From the NCBI GenBank assembly GCA_002344785.1, contig DDUL01000065.1, positions 20,957 to 84,956 of the forward strand: DNA of 64,000 nt. The letters run 5' to 3'. The DNA is from Bdellovibrionaceae bacterium UBA2339. GTDB taxonomy: Bacteria; Bdellovibrionota; Bdellovibrionia; Bdellovibrionales; JAMPXM01. This document shows positions 18,415 to 27,867 of the stretch, one piece after another. The notes under the pieces are model-generated. The model saw only the letters and a program-made list of their open reading frames with translations, was not told where the DNA came from and ran no database searches. Position numbers and translations under genes: made by a program. How positions within the stretch are numbered: the stretch's first letter is position 1; the number at the start of each line of letters is the position of its first letter.

Positions 18415-19626
18415 TCACTTGGAATCGGGCTCGAAGATGTGTCCCATCTTGTCGCGCTTGACGTTCATGTAGGCTAAATTTTCTTGGTTCGCTCCGACCA
18501 CCAAGGGAACACGTTCGACGATGTCGATGCCGTAGCCACGAAGACCCGCGCGTTTGGTGGGGTTGTTCGTGAGCAATCGAATTTTCTGCACGCCAAGATG
18601 ACGAAGAATCTGCGCGCCGATGCCATAGTTGCGTGAATCCGGCGGAAAGCCGAGATGCACGTTGGCTTCGACGGTGTCCAGACCTGAATCTTGCAATTGG
18701 TAGGCGCGAATCTTGTTCGCCAAGCCGATGCCTCTTCCCTCTTGCCTGAGGTAGAGCAACACGCCGCGCCCCTCGGCTTGAATCAAACGCATCGACTCGT
18801 GCAGCTGCGGTCCACAGTCGCAGCGCTGACTGCCGAAGACGTCGCCGGTCATGCATTCCGAGTGCACACGCACCAGACAGGGCTCGCCATTTCCGACCTC
18901 ACCCAACTCAAGCGCCAAGTGCTCCGCCTGATCGACGCTGTTCCGGAAAGCGCGCACGCGCCAGTTGGGGCCGAAGGCGGAGGGCAGTCTTGCCGCGCCG
19001 ATTTCCTCAACCAGGCTTTCATGCTCCAGCCGATAGGAAATGAGATCGACGATGCTTCCGATCTTCAGGTCGTGTTTGCGTGCAAATTCTTTGAGGTCCG
19101 GAACACGCGCCATGCTGCCGTCATCTTTCATGACTTCGCAGATCACAGCCGCTGGGTTGACGCCGGCCAAGCGGCACAGGTCGATGCTACCTTCGGTGTG
19201 ACCGGCGCGCTTGAGCACACCGCCGTCTTGAGCGCGAATGGGAAAGATGTGCCCGGGCGTGATCACATCCGAGGGCATCGCATCGATTCGGCTCGCGACG
19301 CGAATGGTGTGCGCGCGATCAGCCGACGAGATCCCGGTGCTCACGCCTTTGGAGGCCTCGATGGACACCGTGAAAGCAGTCTTGTTGGGCGAGCGATTTT
19401 GATCATCGCGAACCATCATCGGCAATTCGAGTCGCCGAACCTGCTCGTTGGTCAGCGCCAAGCAAATCAAGCCGCGCGCCTCGCGCGCCATGAAGTTGAT
19501 GTTCTCTGGCGTAACGAAGTCGGCGGCCAATACCAAATCACCTTCGTTTTCTCTGTCCTCATCGTCGACCAGGATCACCATACGGCCGTTGCGAATGTCT
19601 TCGATGAGTTCTTGAATCGTGTTCAC
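18415..19626 (-). CDS. ribBA: Bifunctional DHBP synthase / GTP cyclohydrolase II
   Basis: Two riboflavin entry reactions in one protein. The 403-residue product has RibB at about residues 1-200 ([17 protein letters not shown], and [14 protein letters not shown]) and RibA at about 205-403, with the zinc ligands in [18 protein letters not shown] and the GTP-ring motif [15 protein letters not shown]. The C-terminal RibA keeps both DCG and the catalytic [14 protein letters not shown] region, so it is likely active. Spaced 13 bases after ribE and seven before ribH; one transcription unit. Confidence 0.97.
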   Translation of the reverse strand: MNTIQELIEDIRNGRMVILVDDEDRENEGDLVLAADFVTPENINFMAREARGLICLALTNEQVRRLELPMMVRDDQNRSPNKTAFTVSIEASKGVSTGISSADRAHTIRVASRIDAMPSDVITPGHIFPIRAQDGGVLKRAGHTEGSIDLCRLAGVNPAAVICEVMKDDGSMARVPDLKEFARKHDLKIGSIVDLISYRLEHESLVEEIGAARLPSAFGPNWRVRAFRNSVDQAEHLALELGEVGNGEPCLVRVHSECMTGDVFGSQRCDCGPQLHESMRLIQAEGRGVLLYLRQEGRGIGLANKIRAYQLQDSGLDTVEANVHLGFPPDSRNYGIGAQILRHLGVQKIRLLTNNPTKRAGLRGYGIDIVERVPLVVGANQENLAYMNVKRDKMGHIFEPDSK

Positions 19627-19639
19627 TTCGATCTCACTT

Positions 19640-20368
19640 TCAAACTTTGCCGCGCTCGGAATTGGCGGGAGGAGAAATCATTCGTGAAAATTCCGCCGCG
19701 AATTTCGCGGCGATGCGTTCTTCAACAAGTTGTTCAATTTTGTTTTCTAGGCCTTGGGCCGCCAACGCCGTCCAGGCGCGCGCGAGCTGATCCACCTCGA
19801 CGTTGACCGTGTCGCCGACACGAAGCTGATCGAGGTTGGTCCGCGCGAGAGTTTCAGGGATGAGGCAATGCTCCAATGTCTGCATTTCGCCAAACCCTTC
19901 AACGGAGTTGATCGTGAGGCTGACGCCGTTCACGGCCCAGCTGCCTTTGGGCCACACCATGGATCGCAGCGAACTCGGCACTTGGATTTTGAGCCAACGC
20001 ACACCACTGGCGTCGCGCACGTCGAGTACGGTGGCGCGCGCGTCGACGTGCCCGGTGACCCAATGACCGTGATTGCGGTCGCCAGCGCGCAGGCTTCGCT
20101 CTAAGTTCATGCGAAGACCTTGCAGAGATGCCACGGTCCAGCCCGTCACTTGCAGTGTTTCGTGCGCGAGAGCGAATTGCAGGCTGGTGTCGGTCAAGCT
20201 CTCAACGGTGAGGCATACGCCATCGCAAGCCACGGAGTCGCCAGCCGCCACATCGACGAATTCCTGAGGGCGCGCCAAGGTCAGGCGCAAAAGATGCGCC
20301 TTGTCCGCTCCCGAAGGCACTTCGGCGCGGAGGATGGGAACGCAGGCTTCAATCAAACCGGAGAACAC
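19640..20368 (-). CDS. ribE: Riboflavin synthase alpha subunit
   Basis: Dismutates two lumazines to riboflavin. The product has 242 residues with the two-barrel pattern: MFSGLIEACVPI at the start, VACDGVCLTVESL in the first barrel, HWVTGHVDARATV, and NGVSLTINSVEG in the second. Family length is about 200-215; the extra 30 residues are a polar C-terminal tail (after ARAWTALAAQGLENKIEQL). First gene of the rib operon. The 206 bp upstream hold no FMN riboswitch pattern that I recognise. Confidence 0.95.
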   Translation of the reverse strand: MFSGLIEACVPILRAEVPSGADKAHLLRLTLARPQEFVDVAAGDSVACDGVCLTVESLTDTSLQFALAHETLQVTGWTVASLQGLRMNLERSLRAGDRNHGHWVTGHVDARATVLDVRDASGVRWLKIQVPSSLRSMVWPKGSWAVNGVSLTINSVEGFGEMQTLEHCLIPETLARTNLDQLRVGDTVNVEVDQLARAWTALAAQGLENKIEQLVEERIAAKFAAEFSRMISPPANSERGKV

Positions 20369-20529
20369 GATGAATCACCCTTCACTTTGCTAGGAATGGA
20401 CGTCGGTCGGCACTTTGCGTCGCAGAGCGCCGGAGGTCAAACGGAAGGGTCGATCCAAGGATAAATTCAAGGCGAATTGGAATTCAGTTCCTAGAGGCCA
20501 AGAAAAATAGGGGGCCGACGGCGCGGATT

Positions 20530-20557
20530 GCCGCGGAAGGCATCGAACTTCCGCGGC
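20530..20557 (-). terminator. Strong hairpin downstream of clpB
   Basis: GCCGCGGAAG / CTTCCGCGGC, a perfect 10 bp stem with an 8 base loop, 17 bases after the clpB stop on the minus strand. A T-run (CTATTTTTC) follows only about 20 bases later, so it may be a terminator with a displaced U-tract or an mRNA-stabilising stem. Confidence 0.6.
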
Positions 20558-20574
20558 GCACAATCCATTGGCCT

Positions 20575-23193
20575 TTACATCACCGGATCCGAGTCGAACT
20601 TAAGTCCACCGTTGGCCCGGCTTACTTTCACCTTTTCTCCGGCTTTGATTCGCCCGGCGATGAGGTCCTTCGCCAAGGGATTGAGAATTTCAGCTTGGAT
20701 CACGCGCTTGAGTGGCCGCGCTCCGAACACAGGATCGTAGCCCTTTTCCGCCACCCAACGACGCGCCTCAGGCGTGATTTCGAGTTCCACCCGCTTGTCC
20801 GCAAGGCGACGAATCACCTGCTGCAGCTGCACGCCGACGATGCCGTCGAGCTGGGCTGGTTCGAGGCGATTGAAGATCACCGTCTCGTCGATGCGGTTGA
20901 GAAACTCGGGCCGGAAGTGGGCTCGGAGAGCATCTTGAATGGCCTTGGCTCTCTGCTCAGCATTGAGATCGGCCTCCATGATGGCCGCTGAACCAATGTT
21001 ACTGGTGAGAACCAAAACCGTATTCTTGAAATCCACGGTTCGACCCTGTCCATCCGTCAGCCTTCCTTCATCCAAAACCTGCAACATGATGTTGAAGACA
21101 TCCGGATGCGCCTTTTCAACCTCATCCAACAGCACCACGGAGTAGGGTTTGCGCCGAACCTGTTCGGTGAGCTGACCACCTTCTTCGTAACCGACATAGC
21201 CGGGAGGCGCGCCGATGAGACGAGCGACCGCGTGCTTTTCCATGTACTCACTCATGTCGATGCGAATTACAGCTTGGTCGGTGTCGAACAAAAATTCGGC
21301 GAGGGCCTTGACGGTCTCGGTCTTGCCGACGCCCGTGGGTCCGAGGAAAAAGAACGTGCCAATGGGGCGGTTCGGATCGGAAATCTCAGCGCGAGCTCGG
21401 CGAATGGCATCACTGACGACCGTGAGCGCATGATCTTGGCCCACCACACGTTGCCGCAATTGCTCTTCCATTTTGAGCAGACGATCGCCTTCAGCTTGCA
21501 GCATTTTCGCCACCGGAATCCCTGTCCACTTCGCGACAATCGATGCAATCTCTTCAGGGCCGACATCTTCGCGCAGCATTCGCCCCTCTTGGGCGACGCC
21601 GCGACGAGCTCGTTCTTCGGCTTGATCATTGAGGGTCTTCAGGCGGCGCTCGAGCTCCGGCAACTTGCCATACTTGAGCTCTGCGGCTTTTTCGAGCTGG
21701 CCGGTGCGCTCTGCGCGTTCGATTTCCGCCCGCAAAGTTTCAATCCGCTCTTTGGTGGTCTTCAGCTCAACAATCTCGGATTTTTCAGATTCCCACTGCG
21801 AGCGAAGGGCTTTGACCTTCTCGTCAATGCCTTCGAGTTCCTCTTCAATGATCTCGAGACGATCCGCGCTGGCTTCATCTTTTTCACGACGAAGAGCTTC
21901 GCGCTCCACTTGCAACTGCGTTCGCTCGCGCTCGAGCTGATCCACTTCGGCGGGCACGCTGCCGATTTCGATGGCGAGACGACTGGCGGCCTCATCCATG
22001 AGATCGATGGCCTTGTCGGGCAGGAATCGACTGGTGATATAGCGCGCGGAGAGCTTCACTGCCGCGACGATGGCCGAGTCACGAATGCGAACGCCGTGGT
22101 GCATTTCATACTTCTCTTTAAGGCCGCGCAAAATTGTGATCGCGTCTTCAATGCTCGGCTCTTCGACCATGACCTGTTGGAATCGACGCTCTAAAGCCGC
22201 GTCCTTTTCGACGTACTTTTGGTACTCATCCAAAGTTGTCGCGCCAATGCATCGTAGCTCGCCGCGGGCCAACGCGGGCTTGAGCAGTTGACCTGCGTCC
22301 ATGGCGCCGTCGGATTTGCCCGCGCCCACGAGCGTGTGAAGTTCGTCGATGAACAAAATGATCTCGCCCGAAGAGTCCGTCACCTCTTTGATGACGGCCT
22401 TGAGTCGGTCTTCAAATTCGCCGCGATACTTGGCGCCGGCGATCAGCGCGCCCATGTCGAGTGAAATCAGCTTTTTACCTTTGAGGGTTTCCGGCACGTC
22501 GCCCTTGATGATTCGCAAGGCCAGTCCTTCGGCGATGGCGGTTTTGCCCACGCCGGGCTCACCAATCAAAACGGGGTTATTTTTGGTTCTTCGCGACAGC
22601 ACTTGAATCACGCGGCGAATCTCTTCATCACGCCCGATGACGGGATCGAGTTTGCCATCGTGCGCGGCCTGTGTGAGATCGCGACCATATTTTTTCAAGG
22701 CCTCCATGGTCGATTCAGGATGGTCGTCTTGAATGGTTTTGCCTCCGCGCATTTTGTGAACAGCTTCTTCGAGTTTATTGCGCGTGAGGCCAGCGGCACG
22801 AAGGTGCCGATTGAAGTCTCCCGCGGACTCGTGACTGGCGGCCAAGAGAAAGTGCTCGGTTGAAATGAACTTGTCGCCCATCGCGCGAGATTCGACTTCA
22901 GCCCGACTAAAGAGACTCACCAGACGAGGCGAGGCGATCAATCGCTTGGCCGCACCGGAAACTGTCGGGAGACGCTGTAGGCTCGATTCGATTTCGCGGC
23001 GAAGGCTCGCCAAAGCGCCGGCACCGCCGGCCGTCACCACGAGGCTGGGCACAAAGCCGTCGGTCTGGTGGAGGAGCTGATGAAACAAGTGCTCAGGCTC
23101 GACCGCGGAATGTGATTTGTCCTCGGCGACTTTGGCGGCAGCCTGCATGGCCTCTTGGGCTTTCACTGTCATTTTGTCGAGATCTTGCGACAT
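20575..23193 (-). CDS. clpB: ATP-dependent chaperone ClpB
   Basis: Hsp100 disaggregase that works with DnaK to rescue aggregated proteins. The 872-residue product has the N-terminal Clp repeat domain (1-150), the first AAA+ domain (Walker [16 protein letters not shown]; Walker B LFIDELH), the long coiled-coil middle domain (about 410-530, Glu/Lys/Arg rich) that separates ClpB from ClpA, and the second AAA+ domain ([28 protein letters not shown]). Length matches the family (about 860). GGGAGGA precedes the ATG. No CIRCE element was seen upstream. Confidence 0.98.
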   Translation of the reverse strand: MSQDLDKMTVKAQEAMQAAAKVAEDKSHSAVEPEHLFHQLLHQTDGFVPSLVVTAGGAGALASLRREIESSLQRLPTVSGAAKRLIASPRLVSLFSRAEVESRAMGDKFISTEHFLLAASHESAGDFNRHLRAAGLTRNKLEEAVHKMRGGKTIQDDHPESTMEALKKYGRDLTQAAHDGKLDPVIGRDEEIRRVIQVLSRRTKNNPVLIGEPGVGKTAIAEGLALRIIKGDVPETLKGKKLISLDMGALIAGAKYRGEFEDRLKAVIKEVTDSSGEIILFIDELHTLVGAGKSDGAMDAGQLLKPALARGELRCIGATTLDEYQKYVEKDAALERRFQQVMVEEPSIEDAITILRGLKEKYEMHHGVRIRDSAIVAAVKLSARYITSRFLPDKAIDLMDEAASRLAIEIGSVPAEVDQLERERTQLQVEREALRREKDEASADRLEIIEEELEGIDEKVKALRSQWESEKSEIVELKTTKERIETLRAEIERAERTGQLEKAAELKYGKLPELERRLKTLNDQAEERARRGVAQEGRMLREDVGPEEIASIVAKWTGIPVAKMLQAEGDRLLKMEEQLRQRVVGQDHALTVVSDAIRRARAEISDPNRPIGTFFFLGPTGVGKTETVKALAEFLFDTDQAVIRIDMSEYMEKHAVARLIGAPPGYVGYEEGGQLTEQVRRKPYSVVLLDEVEKAHPDVFNIMLQVLDEGRLTDGQGRTVDFKNTVLVLTSNIGSAAIMEADLNAEQRAKAIQDALRAHFRPEFLNRIDETVIFNRLEPAQLDGIVGVQLQQVIRRLADKRVELEITPEARRWVAEKGYDPVFGARPLKRVIQAEILNPLAKDLIAGRIKAGEKVKVSRANGGLKFDSDPVM

Positions 23194-23499
23194 GCATCCT
23201 CCCGCTTATTCACATTCTTGAGCGCGCTGACGAGCGCTCAACACTCCGCTTGCAAATCAGATCGAATGGGCTGCGACCAAGGGTCGCTCAAAAGTCGTAG
23301 GACTTCCGGGGCGGCTTGGATCTGAAAGGGGATCGAGTCCCCAAGTCGCTCTCCTCACAGCATGAGGCCTGGGTGTCGGACGTCAAGGTGGACACGCAGA
23401 TTGGTGGCGCAGTTGGATGGCGCTGTTTGATGGATTGTTGATCAGCGAGAATATTCAACCCGACTTGCCTCAATCGCCGATTTCTCCGACACTCGGTGC
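23194..23499. other. Divergent intergenic region clpB / Cys-rich protein
   Basis: A 306 bp region between two divergently read genes; it must carry the clpB promoter. I see no CIRCE inverted repeat and no convincing heat-shock promoter. Short open frames here were not supported. Confidence 0.4.
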
Positions 23500-23787
23500 G
23501 TGTCCAAACCGAGCCCAACACGCCCATTTCAAGTATCAGCTTCGCCAGCGCCGAAACCGACGTACACGCCTCAGCGCGTTCGCCGTGGCATGAAGACGGA
23601 TCGCGTGGATTGGGGCGATCTGCAAAAGTATCAGCCGCAGGTGTTTTGCGATGACTGCATTCATTTCGATGCGCCTCAAAAGCATTGCACGATGGGCTAC
23701 GCCCCACTTCACACCCGAAGTGAACAGATGGCGCAGTATGAACTGACCGGGGAAATGGCGTTCTGTCGCTTTTGCGAGATCAACTGA
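23500..23787 (+). CDS. Small Cys-rich protein, probable zinc-binding
   Basis: A 95-residue protein that I do not recognise. The N-terminal 30 residues are Pro/Ser/Thr-rich and likely disordered. The second half has a compact Cys pattern: CDDCIHFDAPQKHC, then FCRFC at the very C-terminus, i.e. C-x2-C-x9-C ... C-x2-C, suited to one zinc or an Fe-S site. The frame opens with GTG at 23500 with no clear ribosome binding site; an ATG at 23590 is a possible alternative start that still keeps all cysteines. It overlaps nothing and lies 23 bases before the hydrolase start, so the two may be co-transcribed. Confidence 0.6.
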   Translation: MSKPSPTRPFQVSASPAPKPTYTPQRVRRGMKTDRVDWGDLQKYQPQVFCDDCIHFDAPQKHCTMGYAPLHTRSEQMAQYELTGEMAFCRFCEIN

Positions 23788-23810
23788 GTATCTCGAATGG
23801 GGGTCTCGGA

Positions 23811-24839
23811 ATGAACGCATCGACCTTTGTCGCAATCTGGAATTCGGAGATGATGCAACTTGGTCTTCTCGTCTTGTGTGCGGCAGGTCTTGTCTTACTC
23901 GTCTTGGGCGTCGGCATTTGGTGGGGCCGGCGACGATCCGCGAAACTGTCCGCCGAGGCAGCGCTCAGGAGCCCGGAGCTTGATTTGAACGCGCGCCTTG
24001 GTGAACTTCAACGCAGCGAAGTTCAGGTGAATGGCCAAAGCTTGAATGTGGCGTGGCGAGAGTCGGGACATGGACCGAGTGTACTTTGCTTACACGGCAT
24101 CGGCGCCTCGATGCTGATCTGGCGCCGGCTGGTGCCGAGACTCGCCGATCAATTTCGAGCTGTGTGCATGGATTGGCCGGGCTTTGGCGACAGCGACAAA
24201 CCCGAGAATCTTGATTACGGACTGGATCAACAGGCCGAGGTCCTGGAAAAATTCCTGGAACTTAAATTTGTGGGTCCGAAGTTTTCGAATTTCAAACCGC
24301 CCCTGGTGCTCGCAAGCTCCATGGGTGGCGCGATTGCGTTGCATCTGGCGGCTCGACGACCGGAGCTTCTGCGCGGACTGATCGTCATTGCACCAGCGAC
24401 GGATCCGAGCCGAATACCGAAGTTGTTTTTACCGCTTCGTCGATTTGGCCAGCAGCTGGCGCGTTTGCATTCGATGCGTCTGGTGCAACAAATCGTGAAT
24501 CTCGTGATGGCTCGACGCGAGTTGATCACGCCCGAACTCGTGGCGCTTTATCATCGACCATTTCGCGAAGACTCTCGTTGTGGCGCGGCCTTCTTCAAGG
24601 CCCTGCACCTGCTTGCCGACTCGCGCATGCCCAGCGTGTTTATGAATTTGCCTGTACCGCTCGCCATTGTGCACGGAGGCCGCGATCCCCTTGTGCGAAG
24701 CGAATCGATCCGCTCACTTTCGCAGTTGAACCCACAAGTTCGCGTTCTTCGACATCCCGAGGCCGGGCATCATGTCATGGAAGATGAACCCGAGTGGCTT
24801 GCTGAACAGATCATCGAATTTTCTCGACACCTCACTTGA
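23811..24839 (+). CDS. Membrane-anchored alpha/beta hydrolase
   Basis: A 342-residue alpha/beta-hydrolase fold enzyme with one N-terminal membrane segment (about residues 15-37, LGLLVLCAAGLVLLVLGVGI) followed by a basic WWGRRR, suggesting a cytoplasmic catalytic domain. Core features: oxyanion loop LHGIGAS, the elbow LASSMGGAI with the nucleophile Ser (canonical GxSxG has its first Gly replaced by Ala/Ser), acid in HGGRDPLV and catalytic His in AGHHVMEDEP. The ATG at 23811 follows GGGGGTCTCGG; an earlier TTG overlaps the previous gene and is less likely. Substrate unknown; ester or lipid hydrolysis is a guess. Confidence 0.8.
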   Translation: MNASTFVAIWNSEMMQLGLLVLCAAGLVLLVLGVGIWWGRRRSAKLSAEAALRSPELDLNARLGELQRSEVQVNGQSLNVAWRESGHGPSVLCLHGIGASMLIWRRLVPRLADQFRAVCMDWPGFGDSDKPENLDYGLDQQAEVLEKFLELKFVGPKFSNFKPPLVLASSMGGAIALHLAARRPELLRGLIVIAPATDPSRIPKLFLPLRRFGQQLARLHSMRLVQQIVNLVMARRELITPELVALYHRPFREDSRCGAAFFKALHLLADSRMPSVFMNLPVPLAIVHGGRDPLVRSESIRSLSQLNPQVRVLRHPEAGHHVMEDEPEWLAEQIIEFSRHLT

Positions 24840-25416
24840 AGTTGCGAAAGCCGACCTCGAGCATTTTTCCGCCGCAAAACGGCTTTTCAAGACAAAATTT
24901 TCTCCCCGACCTCCCTCGAGTTGCATGGTGTGCGTCGATTTTTTTGCATGCCGAAAGTCGAGCCAAACTGGGCTTTTCTCCTAGGTAAATCGGACTTTTC
25001 CCTAGGACCAGACGCGACCAAGGCACAATTTTGCGACAGAAAACCCACACTGGACCACGAACAAGCCCCTCGTCCTGTCAAGAATCCGTCCGCAACGACG
25101 ATGAGTAGCTTGTCGCGAGTCAATGCAGCGAACATCGCTCGAACCTTAGTGAGAGAGATGCCGCGAGTGAGGAGCGAAGAAGAATCACGGGGCGCAGAAT
25201 GTGCCGGAGAACTGAGGTCACAGATCTCCGCATGACAGAGAAGATGGTTTCGAAAGGAGGCCTTCAAGGAAGAGAGACGAAGAGTACAAGGAAGAATTGT
25301 GTTCTCACGCAATGTACTTAAATCAAGGCTCGGATGCCGATTCCCCTGCGACTAAATCAGATCTCTCAAACGAGAGACAACGCCTCAAGGGGGAGGATGA
25401 GACAAGGAGGTAACAA
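24840..25416 (+). other. Long leader/promoter region of the flagellin gene
   Basis: A 577 bp region without a supported gene, unusually long for a flagellin upstream region. A weak terminator-like GCCG/CGGC stem plus TTTT is at 24871-24887 after the hydrolase. Two CCTAGG palindromes flank an AT-rich 15 bp stretch near 24980-25005. Open frames on both strands here have no family features and were not called. Confidence 0.4.
25319..25343 (+). promoter_or_regulatory. Possible sigma-28 (FliA) type promoter
   Basis: TAAA, 13 bases, then GCCGATTC. The second box is close to the FliA -10 consensus GCCGATAA; the spacing is two shorter than the E. coli 15. It lies about 75 bases before the micro-ORF and 100 before flagellin. 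Suggestive only. Confidence 0.35.
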
Positions 25417-25440
25417 ATGGTTTTAATTAACGGAGGATAA
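25417..25440 (+). CDS. Seven-codon micro-ORF directly upstream of flagellin
   Basis: ATG-GTT-TTA-ATT-AAC-GGA-GGA-TAA, encoding MVLINGG. It has its own strong ribosome binding site (AAGGAGG, six bases before the ATG). Its last two sense codons GGA-GGA and its stop form the ribosome binding site of the flagellin gene, whose ATG follows two bases after the stop. This layout predicts that ribosomes ending on the micro-ORF sit on the flagellin start site. Whether it is translated is inference. Confidence 0.5.
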   Translation: MVLINGG

Positions 25441-25442
25441 TC

Positions 25443-26276
25443 ATGGGTTTTCGTATTTCGACAAATATCGCATCGGTGAACGCTCAACGTAATTTGGGTG
25501 ATTCGCAATCTAAAGTGGCCAACTCGATGGCGCAGCTCGCTTCGGGTAGCCGTATCAACAAGTCGGCTGACGACGCCGCAGGTCTCGCGATCAGTGAAAA
25601 CTTGAAGTCGCAGATCCGCTCGACTCGTCAGGCGAACCGCAACGCACAAGACGGCGTGTCGCTGGTCCAAACTGCTGAGGGTGGTTTGAACGAGATCTCG
25701 TCGATCGTGACTCGATTGCGCGAACTGGGTATCCAGGCCGCTTCGGACACAGTCGGCGACACAGAGCGTGGCTTCATCAACAAGGAAGTCCAGCAGCTCA
25801 AGTCGGAAATGCAGCGGATCGCGCAAGTGACGAAGTGGGGTTCGACAGGTCTTCTGGATGGTTCGACACCGACATATGATTTCCAAGTCGGTATCAACAA
25901 CGATGACTTCGCGGACCGCATCTCCTTCGTCGGTACGGAGAACGTGGCCACGATCGATGCATTGGGTATTTCGGGTGTCGACTATACGTCGAAAGAGGGT
26001 GCACAAACTGCTCTCGGCGAACTCGACAAGGCTCAGGAGATGGTGAACGGCATGCGCGCCAACTTGGGTGCCCTGCAGAACCGTCTGACTTCGACCATCA
26101 CAAACCTCGGTGTCGCAGAAGAGAATTTGAGTGCTGCAAACTCTCGAATTCGCGACACGGATGTGGCGGCTTCGACAGCTGAGATGACTCGAAACCAGAT
26201 CTTGCTTCAGGCTTCGACTTCGACGCTCGCTCAGGCGAACGCGAAGGACCAGTTGGCCCTGAAACTGATCGGCTGA
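25443..26276 (+). CDS. fliC: Flagellin (short, D0/D1 type)
   Basis: Filament subunit of the flagellum, exported by the type III apparatus. The 277-residue product contains the conserved N-terminal half (MGFRISTNIASVNAQRNL; ASGSRINKSADDAAGLAISE) and C-terminal half (ITNLGVAEENLSAANSRIRD, then MTRNQILLQASTSTLAQAN) with only a short variable middle, as in other small flagellins. It starts two bases after the stop of a 7-codon micro-ORF and is preceded by GGAGG. It appears to be monocistronic, ending at a strong terminator at 26378-26407. Multiple flagellin copies are usual in predatory and delta-group bacteria, but only one is in view. Confidence 0.97.
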   Translation: MGFRISTNIASVNAQRNLGDSQSKVANSMAQLASGSRINKSADDAAGLAISENLKSQIRSTRQANRNAQDGVSLVQTAEGGLNEISSIVTRLRELGIQAASDTVGDTERGFINKEVQQLKSEMQRIAQVTKWGSTGLLDGSTPTYDFQVGINNDDFADRISFVGTENVATIDALGISGVDYTSKEGAQTALGELDKAQEMVNGMRANLGALQNRLTSTITNLGVAEENLSAANSRIRDTDVAASTAEMTRNQILLQASTSTLAQANAKDQLALKLIG

Positions 26277-26659
26277 AGTCCGTAACAAGCATCGCACAAG
26301 GGGCCTGACCCAAGGTGAGGCCCTGAGTGAGTGCAGATCGAAGAGTTGAAAAACTCGACAATGACCAAGTGATTGCGAACCGCGAGCTCCCCGCTCGCGG
26401 TTTTTTTCATCGTGAGGCGGATGGAGAGTTCTTCACACTTCGCCCGTGGACTCGAAAGGCCGTCACCCGACTCGACACTTTGGCGAACTTTGCGCGTGGC
26501 TCGTCGGTGCTGAACAGCGGACCGAGTGAGTCGCGAAAAAGTGTCGAACTTTCGCCCAGGACTCTGGACCAGACTCGCTCAAGGCCCGGAGTGGGGAAGC
26601 CGAACAGTTGGTGTCGGTTGGATCTTTGGTGCTGGTTCTGTGCTGTAAGGGAGGTCTTC
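26277..26659 (+). other. Intergenic region between flagellin and lipoprotein genes
   Basis: A 383 bp region. It contains the flagellin terminator and, after it, presumably the promoter of the lipoprotein gene. An in-frame extension of the lipoprotein reading frame runs through most of it, but it crosses the terminator and has no start signal, so I regard it as non-coding. Confidence 0.5.
26378..26407 (+). terminator. Rho-independent terminator after flagellin
   Basis: AACCGCGAGC, loop TCCCC, GCTCGCGGTT, with the stem running into a TTTTTTT tract: a 10 bp perfect stem. It lies 102 bases after the fliC stop. A second short stem GGGCCT/AGGCCC lies between (about 26299-26325). Confidence 0.9.
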
Positions 26660-27406
26660 ATGCGCTCTCCAAACTTTAAGATGCTGGTGATGGGTTCACT
26701 GCTGTTGAGTCTTTCGGCTTGCGCGCCGGGATTCAAATCCGCAACAGAGTGTGCCGGCAGCTCTTGCTCGCAGCTCGGCTCTGGCCAACCTGGCGAAGGT
26801 GGATCTTCACAGCCCCCAGGTCAGCAGACGGGCTGGGAAAGCGTGTCGATGGATGGCGCCATCAATGGTGGGCGCTTTGACCGCACGCAAGTGGTGAGCA
26901 TTGATCGAGCGAGCAAAACTTTGGTGATCCGATTGCCCTTCATTCCTGGTGTGCAGGTGGGCGTTGAGGCACCGCTCCCGATTCGCGAAATTCCGGGCGC
27001 CACGATTGGCCTGGAGATTTCTCCGGACGGCTCGTCTCACCTCGTCCTTCGCCTCCCCTTAGAACATGTGTTGCGCGGCGTTGATTTTCTGCCCAAGGGC
27101 CGCCTCCCCAATGGCGATCCCCTGCCCGCCATCCCCGAGGGCGAACTGCCTTCGCTGGGCCTCAGCTTCAACCGTAACCCCGACTTGCGCGGCGCGCTCT
27201 ACTTGAGCCCAACGGTGGTGGGATTGTTCATCAACACGAAGTTTGATCCCTACATTCGCCTGACGCTACCGATTCGCGACCAAGCTCGCACAAAAACCTA
27301 TGGCTACTTCACCTCGATCCCCGCCAAAGGTGGCTTCGACGGCGGATTCTTCATCTCTGTCGCCCTGCCTCCAGAGTTGGCGCGCGCCATCGACGACTTG
27401 CTCTGA
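26660..27406 (+). CDS. Predicted lipoprotein of unknown function
   Basis: A 248-residue protein with a clear lipoprotein signal: MRSPNFKMLVMGSLLLSL then the lipobox LSAC, with Cys at about residue 22 as the acylated residue. After the signal a Gly/Ser/Pro/Gln linker (about 35-60) leads to a domain of about 185 residues rich in beta-type segments (VVSIDRASKTLVIRLPFIPG; SSHLVLRLPLEHVL; GFFISVALPPELARAI). Apart from the signal peptide there are no further cysteines beyond two near the N-terminus. The ATG has AAGGGAGG upstream, which decides the start. I do not recognise the family; it is likely anchored in the outer membrane. Confidence 0.8.
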   Translation: MRSPNFKMLVMGSLLLSLSACAPGFKSATECAGSSCSQLGSGQPGEGGSSQPPGQQTGWESVSMDGAINGGRFDRTQVVSIDRASKTLVIRLPFIPGVQVGVEAPLPIREIPGATIGLEISPDGSSHLVLRLPLEHVLRGVDFLPKGRLPNGDPLPAIPEGELPSLGLSFNRNPDLRGALYLSPTVVGLFINTKFDPYIRLTLPIRDQARTKTYGYFTSIPAKGGFDGGFFISVALPPELARAIDDLL

Positions 27407-27498
27407 TCGAGTCCACAGGGACGAGTCTTGAGTCCGACGGATTCAGGACGGAAGTCAGTCGAACAACGAAAGTCGGTTAAAAAGCTGAAGTTTTGCGT

Positions 27499-27522
27499 CG
27501 CCCCTGTTGCCTAACAGGGGCG
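27499..27522 (+). terminator. Perfect 10 bp hairpin, possible terminator
   Basis: CGCCCCTGTT, tetraloop GCCT, AACAGGGGCG, then CTGTGTTT. It lies 92 bases after the lipoprotein stop. The T-tract is short, so termination is only probable. Confidence 0.5.
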
Positions 27523-27770
27523 CTGTGTTTCAGACTTGGGCTCGTCTCAAGTTTGTGGCAACCCGTAAGGCGGCGAGACGAGTGCGAGGCAAGTTCGAGG
27601 TGAATATGAGCCGCGCGCTGATCAAGGTGTCATCGTCGATGAACGATGGGGCGCGGGCCTCGTGATTTGATGTCGAGTTGGGGCATCGAGTTTGGGCCAC
27701 AGCTCGAATCGCGAGCGGGATCGGGTCGGTGGTTGGGATGGTCGAAGCCTTTCACGCTTCGAACGACTGC

Positions 27771-27802
27771 TTCGACTGACTTGTTCGACTGACTCGTTCG
27801 AT
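27771..27802 (+). repeat. 13 bp direct repeat (2.5 copies)
   Basis: TTCGACTGACTTG, TTCGACTGACTCG, then TTCGAT, directly head to tail, followed by an A-run. It lies about 130-160 bp upstream of the H1-like gene. Confidence 0.8.
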
Positions 27803-27867
27803 AAAAAAATGGTGTTTGAAGAGTTTGAGATATTTCAGGGATTTTTGCAGAGAATTGTAAAACGAGT

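Noticed and set aside
18691..19806. 371-codon plus-strand open frame
   Set aside because: Antisense to ribBA; no family resemblance.
20369..20574. Possible FMN riboswitch upstream of ribE
   Set aside because: Only 206 bp, and none of the conserved RFN-element boxes could be found on the minus strand.
21106..22194. 362-codon plus-strand open frame
   Set aside because: Antisense to clpB.
23194..23499. Possible CIRCE or heat-shock operator in front of clpB
   Set aside because: No TTAGCACTC-N9-GAGTGCTAA-type inverted repeat present.
25323..26297. 324-codon minus-strand open frame
   Set aside because: Covers flagellin on the opposite strand; Arg/Ser/Cys-rich shadow with no signals.
26327..26659. 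N-terminal extension of the lipoprotein frame
   Set aside because: It passes through the flagellin terminator and lacks a start signal; the lipoprotein signal peptide starts at 26660.
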